Shown here: one piece after another, positions 57,192 through 64,000 of the stretch | How positions within the stretch are numbered: position 1 is the first letter of the stretch | Layout of the letters: every line of letters starts with the position of its first letter | Assembly: GCA_000310025.1 (NCBI GenBank) | Contig: FN649747.1 | Span: 1,349,931 to 1,413,930, forward strand | Source: Ectocarpus siliculosus | Lineage: Eukaryota; Sar; Phaeophyceae; Ectocarpales; Ectocarpaceae | Reading direction: 5' to 3' | DNA: 64,000 bases | Made by a program: the position numbers and the translations under genes | Notes under the pieces: model-generated | What the model saw: the letters and a program-made list of their open reading frames with translations, nothing else | Told to the model about the DNA's origin: nothing | Database searches by the model: none

Positions 57192-59040
57192 TCATCTAAC
57201 CCTGGCGGGAAGGTTGTTTTCTTTCTTTGTATAGGATTAAAGTATAGGAAAAGAGCCAGCGTCAAAACCGCTGTTCTCCCCCCCCTTAAGCGATCGCTAT
57301 TCCTCTAAGAGACCGTTACGGTCTCTGGAGGTCTCAAAGAACTCCGTCCATCATCATCCATACAGTATGCCTCCAATTGGCGCCCAAAGCGCCACCACTG
57401 CGTCCCCACGGGCGCAGCTATCATTCTGCTATCGCGGGGCTCAAATGCCAAAAATAGAGCTTGAGGCATACGTTTCCGGGCCCACATCGGAGAAGGATTT
57501 AATACGTACGGTATATATATCTAGCTGTATGGGACAGTATGGTGAGCGACGTCCAAATGGGAGGCAGAACCTATCGCCGAGTCGGAATGTAAGGTATGCT
57601 GACTACGTGATGTAGAGGGAGCACCCAAAAACAAAGCGAAGCGTAGCGAGATTTTACATGTCTTAGACTGATATTTCGTGTCGAGCGGTACCGTCTACTG
57701 TACGAATACGAAAAAGGCGGCACCCAACGCGCCAACCCGGTTTCGACGCGGAGGTGTAAGAACTGCTGCTCTATATTGGGGGCAAAAAGGGAGATTGTTA
57801 CAACGTCGTTCTTTCGCGGTGGATGTGTAAAGCACGAAGGACCGTTCAGATTCAATTCGCGTTCCATCCTATTGTCATACTTATTGCTTCTAAAAATGTG
57901 GTCCACAGCTTCATATGGCGGAGGGTACTCATACTTCATTTTTGTCTACAGCAGAGCTTGTTCCCTCCGGATGCGTCCATGTTTGTTTCTCGTCTGTTCA
58001 TTGATTGTTGTCGTGATTCATATTTCGCTTGCCATCCGACAAGTTATTGCAGATTCAGTCAATAAAACACAACAAACACATGCATGATCCGTACTTTATC
58101 CGGCCGACATGTCATCTCCAACAACATAACACTATGTAAATGTTCCAACTTCATCTCGGGACCCCCTATCTAATATATTTAATTTGTGGCTTCACAGCCA
58201 ACCTCATTCTCACACAAGAAAGGAAACAAGTCTTCTCTAAAACCAACAGGTATACTTCACAAAACACAAAGAAACACAAAAACCACACAACAATCAAACT
58301 GTGATACATGAACACAGACGACCGACAAGCACAAGAACCACGTACACACACATACATAAGGAGGTGGATGACCTACTCTGCGCATCTTAACTCCAACCCC
58401 AAATCAATGGTGGTGCAGACTCTCCCGTTGTCGATGCCCTTCCTTCAATCGCTTGCCTCCCCCCCAGAGATACACCTGAAATCGCTGCCCTCTCGTCGAT
58501 ATGGCTACCTGTGTGGCAACAGGCACGACCTGAAGTTGCCTGAAGAGGTCCCTCTTTGACGACGCCTTCTTGTGCCATGTTTCCTCGCTCCCTCCCTATC
58601 GCGACGAGTGCTAACAAGACGAATGGGCGTAGTGTGGAGAATGATGGGAGATGTGAGAGGTGAACACAAGAAAGAATCGGCACGAAGTTCTGGCCGGTTT
58701 TCGCTTCACGTCGTGGATTATGTCTTCTTCGCCCAGTTGAACCTTCATGTGGAGAAGTCCATCACCACGAAAACTCGTTTTCATTGAAGAGTAGACTAAA
58801 CATACCTGAACAGGAGCTGCTGGACCCCCCCGCAACATGAAATTTCCCTCATGAACGGATTTGTTGGGAGCAGGGCCGAATTTTCTTGTTCATGGACTGA
58901 GATCGATCTAAACTTGCGAAGAAGAGGGTAACAACAACAAACACGCACCATCGCCTCCCCCCCTGTATATTTGTCTCTGATCCGTGCACCCGCGTGAAAG
59001 GTAAACTACGCGGGGTGCAGCAAGTACGTTCTGGACGTTA
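57192..59040. other. Region without a supported gene
   Basis: Only short frames. A small hairpin GAGACCGTTACGGTCTC lies at 57309-57325. Nothing else could be supported. Confidence 0.35.
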
Positions 59041-59071
59041 CTTGGGGCACTGGGTAGTCGGCCGTGTTAGG

Positions 59072-59165
59072 TCGAGAGAGAGAGATTGAGAGAGAGTTGG
59101 AGAGAGAGTGGGAGAAGGAAACTTGATTGGAGAGAGACGGTGGTGGTGGTGGAGAGAGAGAGGAA
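59072..59165 (+). repeat. GA-rich microsatellite tract
   Basis: Repeated GAGA blocks with a short GGT run between them. Confidence 0.85.
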
Positions 59166-59571
59166 GTGAGCTGCACGCACGCAAGCCTCATCACATCCGC
59201 CACGCCAAAAGGGTCCCCGTGACTGCACCGGTGGTACCCCACAACACACGAAATTCCCAACACGTATCCCCCTGGGATCCTCACGACCAGATACTGCTGC
59301 GAGTATATCTAACACGCGGATGGATATACACTGTAGGTGCAACAAGAGTTAAAGTTGGCAGCCCTTTGCGCGCAGGGATTGGTTGGGATCTTAGTCTCGT
59401 CCGTACTCTCTACATCAAGTTGTGTCTAGGCGATGGTTGTCGTCTTTGCCCATCTATCCGGCTTCGTTCGTGGCAAAACCGCCGACGTCACGCACCGTCC
59501 CGCATCATGACACGACCACCACCACCACCTTAAAAACAAGGTAAGGGATATTGCATCTCTCAAGAGGATTA

Positions 59572-59788
59572 CCGTATATGACACAAGATAACACACCCCC
59601 TGGACCGATTTTCAAAGCTCGATTACTCCACGACGAAGAGGATGCATAAATGAAACAGTACGTTTTCGAACAGCTCTCGACGAGACGGTTCCAACGCCGC
59701 CGTTTTCGGCGCTGTGACTCTTCCTGCTGTTGAGAAATCGAGCTTTGAAAATCGGTCAAGGGGGTGTGTTATCTTGTGTCATATACGG
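59572..59788. mobile_element. 217-bp MITE with 53-bp terminal inverted repeats and TA duplication
   Basis: 59572-59624 and 59736-59788 are inverted repeats with about one mismatch, starting CCGTATATGACACAAG. TA flanks each end (59570-59571 and 59789-59790). It is non-coding. TA target use suggests mobilisation by a Tc1/mariner-type transposase (inference). The internal order (C-run, CGATTTTCAAAGC, GAGGATGCAT, CTCGAC) parallels the ~200-bp units at 47968-49145. Confidence 0.85.
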
Positions 59789-59790
59789 TA

Positions 59791-60787
59791 TGGCACGGTT
59801 GCCTGAGGCAAGCAGCATTGCCAACAACAAACACGAATAAGCACCTTCCCCCCTTTGGGGAAGTCCGCGGACGGGCTGTTGCTGTCCCGCGACAAAATTG
59901 ACCAAATTTCGTTGGTCGGCCGGATAGCGCGGTCGATGCTGCGTGTGTGGTTTCAGAAGCACACAAACAACCAACCGAGAACGGGTATCACGCCCCCATT
60001 CCGATGGGTTTGCATCCAGTCTTGGGGGTTCACCCTAGTCGTTGGGCGTTCGGTTCTTAGTGGAAGGGTAGATTCTTGGTGACCCATTGATGTGGCATCC
60101 AAACCCAAACATTCGTCTACAGCATGAAGTGACAAGAGTTTCATGCAGGGAATTCTTTTGTTGATGTAATTTTCCTCTCAAGAGAGCGTTCGTTGCGGCC
60201 TTTTGACGTACAGTATCAGCGCAAAGCAGTAAACGAGAATCTCTTGAGGACTACATGTAGCACGATTGTCTGAGGCAAGCTGCGCTACCAATCAAATACG
60301 AGACCCTATTCAACCGCACCAGACGCATCACTCAGTACACTGGCAGGCGGGCACGACATGACAAAGATCCATAAAGCAAAGGTATAGGAACACATGAAGG
60401 CGGACATTTAGTATGTCCCCAACGCAGCGAAAGAGGGCAATTCCAATTTAGCGAAGCGGGCCCATACACCGAACATCCCCGCCCATTTACCTGGCAAGCG
60501 AAGCTCGTAGAAACCACCACCGTGAACAGACCGAGAGACAACCACCGTGCAGGCACTTATTTTTGAACATAAAACATTCTGTAGACAATACTCCATCCAC
60601 AATTTACTTCGCACGAAATTCAACTTAATACCTGGTAACGCAAACGATTGTTAAAATCATAGACAAGCCAAGCTTCAAATCGCTTCTTGCTCTTGGTGCA
60701 CACGACATGTACTTGTGCCCAATTCGCCTCTACCTTCTAGAGCACCGCACTCCTAATAGGCTTGTTGTTGTTGTTGTTGTTGTTGTT
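59791..60787. other. Region without a supported gene
   Basis: A stretch at 59910-59940 (TCGGCCGGATAGCGCGGTCG) resembles the minisatellite unit at 63140-63440. Only short frames are present; one of 74 codons at 60332-60556 (minus) begins with a hydrophobic segment and has several Cys but no other support. Confidence 0.35.
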
Positions 60788-61124
60788 GTCTTCACATCAA
60801 AAACCGTTCCGATCTCTCTACACCCAGTACTTTCATATGTCCGTACTGATCCAACACTTGACGCAGTCGATTCCCGTGGGGACAGGCTAACTTACCCTAA
60901 AAAGGTACGCTAAAAAAAACTGGCCCCGAGGGGTCCGCAAGTCAATAGAAATCAACGACAGATATTCTGGAGTCCTCCGCTCCCTCTGCGCGCTATGCGA
61001 GGTAACAACTGAGACTAGGAGTCAGCATCACGGACAAGAGAGAAAGAGGTACACCCCCTTGGTTCAATCTTGGTGCTTCACACGCAAGCAGAGACAAGGC
61101 CATCTGACACAGAAAAAGAGAGAA
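60788..61124 (+). repeat. Dispersed repeat family R1, copy 2
   Basis: Partner of 34431-34759 in the same orientation. It is followed by an A/G-rich tract (61110-61275) absent from copy 1. Confidence 0.8.
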
Positions 61125-61275
61125 AAAAGAGCGACAAAGAGAAAAAAGAGAAAAAGAGAAAAAGTAAAGGAAACAGGAAGAAAAGAGAAAATAAAACGAA
61201 AAAGAAAACGAAAAAGAAAAAGAGCGAGGACAAAAAGAGACCAGGCCGAAAATAACAAGAAAAAGAGACAGAATA

Positions 61276-62332
61276 AGGCACACGGTGGAGAGACCACTAA
61301 CGAACGAACAAGCAAACACGCAAAGATGGCCACCAACCAGCGATACATGGTAATGGTACGTCATCACTAGTGGGTGGTTGGTGCAATGGTGCAGCGTTGG
61401 GGGGGAGGATTGGCTAAAAGAAATCCAATCCGGCACGTATCACGCCACTCGGTCCGTCTCTTCTCGTTCACTTTCTTCCCTCGCCGCCTCGTCCGTCTCC
61501 TGCCCCCCTCCCGCCCCATTGGTTGTTAGGCTGGATCCCAACGGAAAGCTTTCAAAAGTGAACACCATCCTCCCACCCACCAACTATGTGCTTTCACCGT
61601 CAAAGGCGTCTTGGCCTTGATAATTCCAACGCTTTTGACCACAGAGAAGAAGCAAACATTAATATGGTAAAATAGGAAAACTTTTCTTTTACCCCCCCAC
61701 CCTTGCGCGAAACCGATCTGTGTAGAAAACATGTGACAAGTAGGGAACACTCCAACTTGATACATGAGAGGAAGCGCCCAACTACAGCGCACATGTGTCG
61801 AAGTTTGCTGCGCCGGAATACTCAGCTCAGCTCATCAGGAGTGCAAAAAAAGCATGCATGTATATCGTGCTCACACAACCCCCCCCACTTGCACATGCGA
61901 CATCATGTGGCCACACCCCTCTGCTCAACGAAACCGTCCACAGCAGTTTGGACCGACCCCGGAACATCTACACCATGTGTGTCAGCTTTCAGACTCTTCG
62001 ACTTGTCCTCGTGAGCATGACATACCCAGGAACCGAGCCCTGCTCTTATATTGGGGCGACGCCACGGAAAAACCCCTGGAGAGAACGCCGCGCGAAAGAT
62101 GGCGACTCGGCAAGACACCGCTAACACTACGCACGCGCGCCCTACGTCCTCGTGCCGCGGCTGTCTTCGAGTGCGCGGCAAGCGGGCACCAAAAGCAACG
62201 GAGCACTCGAGCCATGCGAAACCTCACCGCTAACTCGCTGGCGCCCCCAACGGCAAAAAAAACTTGGAAGGAAACGAACTCGTTCTTTGTGTTCTGCACA
62301 CCGAGGAGCTATCACAGTACGCGCACGCCCCA
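61276..62332. other. Region without a supported gene
   Basis: A plus-strand frame of 201 codons at 61764-62369 overlaps the 3' end of the Rieske gene and has no motif. The 3' UTR of that minus-strand gene must start here. Confidence 0.4.
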
Positions 62333-63189
62333 TCACCCCAGGGAAGGGTGCCTCTCAAAATTGGTGTAAAACCGCGCCTCGAGAGCATTCGCGGCCGCGG
62401 CTAACCCCAGCGAACACAGCGACCCTAACGCCGCGACGAGGCCCCCCACTCCGGGTGGGGCGGCGGTGGCGGCGGCGGCGGCGCCACGCGCAGCGCCCGC
62501 TCTCGACAGCAGCACCGAGGCCGCCGCCAGCAGGGCCGAGACGGCGAGGCCTCCTTTCTTGACCCGCTTCACGGTGGCTAGGGCTCTGCGCGTCTCGGCG
62601 CAGATTAGGACGTGCCGGTGGTACCGGCTCTCGAAAGCACGGTGGCTGGGGCGGCGGCAGTCCTCGTGGTCGTTAAGGTCGGCCGCTTCCTGAGGGACGC
62701 GAGAACCCAAGCACGCCGGTGCGCAAGCGAAGCGAAGAAGGGTTCGTTCGGCGGGGGGTAGGGTTACGGCGGGAAGGCACACGCAAGCAAGGCGCTGAGA
62801 CAAGGGGCCAGCATGAACACACACGCCGGATAGGCCAGCTGTGCATAAGATTGATGTCTTGCCATTGGTCAGCCGGTTAGCGTAGTCGTTGTCGACCAAA
62901 CAATCAATCGCTCGCACACACGCACACGCCCATCTTGCAACTTTGGCCCCCTAAAGGCGACGTTGATGCTTGTACCCGCTGACACTGATATATTTTCCTT
63001 GGTCCGCCTGTTAGCACGGCCGGTGCTACGCCATGAACCACACATCAGCAAACAACCTAACGCGCGCGCACACACACAGTCCCAGATCATGGCAAATAAA
63101 AGCGTTCTCTGTTTTCAGCCGCACCGAGGCTGGCGTATTTCATTGGTTGGTCAACCGGTTCGCGCGGTCATTGACAATGATAAAGCACG

Positions 63190-63220
<31 letters not shown>

Positions 63221-63684
63221 TCGTGGCCTTCCGAAGAATTTGGCGTCTTCAACCGCACTGAGGCTGAAGCCTTTTCATGGGTTGGTCAGCCGGTTGGCGC
63301 GGTCGATACTAATGATGAAGGAGAGATGTTCGCCCACGTGGTCGCGCAGACACACACAAACACACACACACACACACACACACTTGTTTTCAACCGCACT
63401 GAGAATGGAGTCTTTTCATTGGCCAGCCGGTTAGCGCGGTCGATGCTAACAATAAACACACACACACGCACACACACACACACACACACACGCGCGCGTA
63501 CCTTGCTCTTCTTCCAGCCCTCGAAGAAAGGCATACCGTGGCCGACGCGGTCGAGCCACTTCCTCAGCTCCACCACCAGCACGTCCGAGCTCTTGATGGG
63601 CAGAAACGACTCCGACAGTGTCTTGCCGGTCCTGGCCACGTGGTCCTCCTGGGCGCAAATCAGGTTCATGTCTTGCTCCAAGAT
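62333..63684 (-). CDS. C-terminal exons of a pheophorbide a oxygenase-like Rieske protein (5' end beyond window)
   Basis: Two phase-0 exons join across a GT-AG intron: 63684-63502 (61 residues) and 62689-62333 (118 residues plus stop TGA). The first reads ILEQDMNLICAQEDH ... SFLPIKSSDVLVVELRKWLD, matching the conserved segment after the catalytic domain of PAO/TIC55-type Rieske oxygenases. The second has RYHRHVLICAETRRAL, the place where plant PAO has a CxxC redox motif (here CAET, so not conserved), then two hydrophobic spans expected to anchor the protein in a plastid membrane. The Rieske 2Fe-2S and mononuclear iron domains would lie to the right of 64000 or in unresolved exons near 63900. 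PAO opens the chlorin ring in chlorophyll breakdown; the exact subfamily here is not certain. Confidence 0.62.
62830..63490. repeat. Intronic minisatellite: units with CA microsatellites
   Basis: Four to five units share TTTTCATTGG, TCAGCCGGTTAGCGCGGTCG and a following CA run: near 62855, 62995, 63140, 63265 and 63415. Most lie in the intron of the Rieske gene. The core TGGTCAGCCGGTTAGCGCG resembles a tRNA A box, so a tRNA-derived origin is possible. Confidence 0.75.
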
Positions 63685-63689
63685 CTGCC

Positions 63690-64000
63690 ATCCATCATCA
63701 CGCCGTCAGAGCAGAGCAACAGGGGGCGGGGAGAACGCACCAGCCGTTTGGGGACCATGTGTCGGAGGGAGGGGAGCAACAAGCCGCCGGCACAACGAAA
63801 ACGGAAATGAGCAACCGCAATGGATTGACTCGCCGTGGGGTTTTATGCTAGCGGATACGGGCGCCGCAGATACAGGGTCGTGCGTAGAACGCACTTGGAA
63901 ATGAACTAAGACGGTCACGTGTTGGGGTGGTTTTCAGGGATTTTCGGAGATGTGCTCCGCAAGAAGGAGGAGTCGCGCCACGGCAGATGCGGGGGCGGGG
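63690..64000. other. Probable intron and upstream exon of the Rieske gene, not resolved
   Basis: The upstream part of the minus-strand gene must lie here or beyond. The stretch 63935-64000 is open in a minus frame (ASAVARLLLLAEH), but no consistent donor was found. Confidence 0.25.

Noticed and set aside
60332-60556. Small secreted Cys-rich protein on the minus strand
   Set aside because: A hydrophobic start and several Cys alone are weak evidence in repeat-rich intergenic DNA.
61764-62369. 201-codon plus-strand frame
   Set aside because: No domain, odd composition, and it overlaps the minus-strand Rieske terminal exon.

Overview
The window is nuclear DNA of a eukaryote with intron-rich genes, long introns, dispersed repeats and two assembly gaps (10569-10668 and 49964-50046). 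A processive GT2 (cellulose-synthase-type) gene and a pheophorbide-oxygenase-like Rieske gene, together with the intron style and repeat load, suggest a photosynthetic stramenopile, most likely a brown alga related to Ectocarpus. That assignment is inference; no rRNA or organelle marker is present to confirm it.

Left part (1-25 kb) holds two large plus-strand genes. Gene A (about 621-15255) can be assembled into about 19 exons with compatible phases. It encodes an approximately 1,600-residue protein: a charged N-terminal region, a long coiled coil, then about five Tudor/Agenet-like modules joined by low-complexity linkers. Gene B (about 16363-25019) is assembled from 14 exons into a multi-span GT2 synthase. 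It has recognisable TPQRF, IEDT and QVLRW motifs, but an altered DxD motif. Its N-terminus is not resolved.

Middle part (25-47 kb) is poor in genes. One minus-strand multi-span membrane protein is partly resolved (29982-31436). The rest is nested transposable elements. An 11-kb TIR element with TA target duplications (35587-46644) contains a nearly intact Ty1/copia retrotransposon (37125-44509) with 353-bp LTRs differing at one base and a 5-bp target duplication CAGTC. That copia lies inside a small palindrome and is broken by two frame changes and a UAG whose context matches a readthrough motif.

Right part (47-62 kb) is a patchwork of repeats: an ORF with an internal duplication and a TAG inside a polyglutamine run, roughly 200-bp repeat units related to a separate MITE, a 5'-truncated LINE end between 23-bp inverted repeats, a 180-bp foldback, a perfect 35-bp inverted repeat and tandem 55-bp units. 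At the right edge a minus-strand gene (62333-63684 and beyond 64000) encodes the C-terminal part of a pheophorbide a oxygenase-like protein; its intron carries a CA-rich minisatellite.

Genes A and B are adjacent and co-oriented, but nothing in the sequence shows a functional link. All exon boundaries come from reading splice sites and phase by eye, without transcript support.
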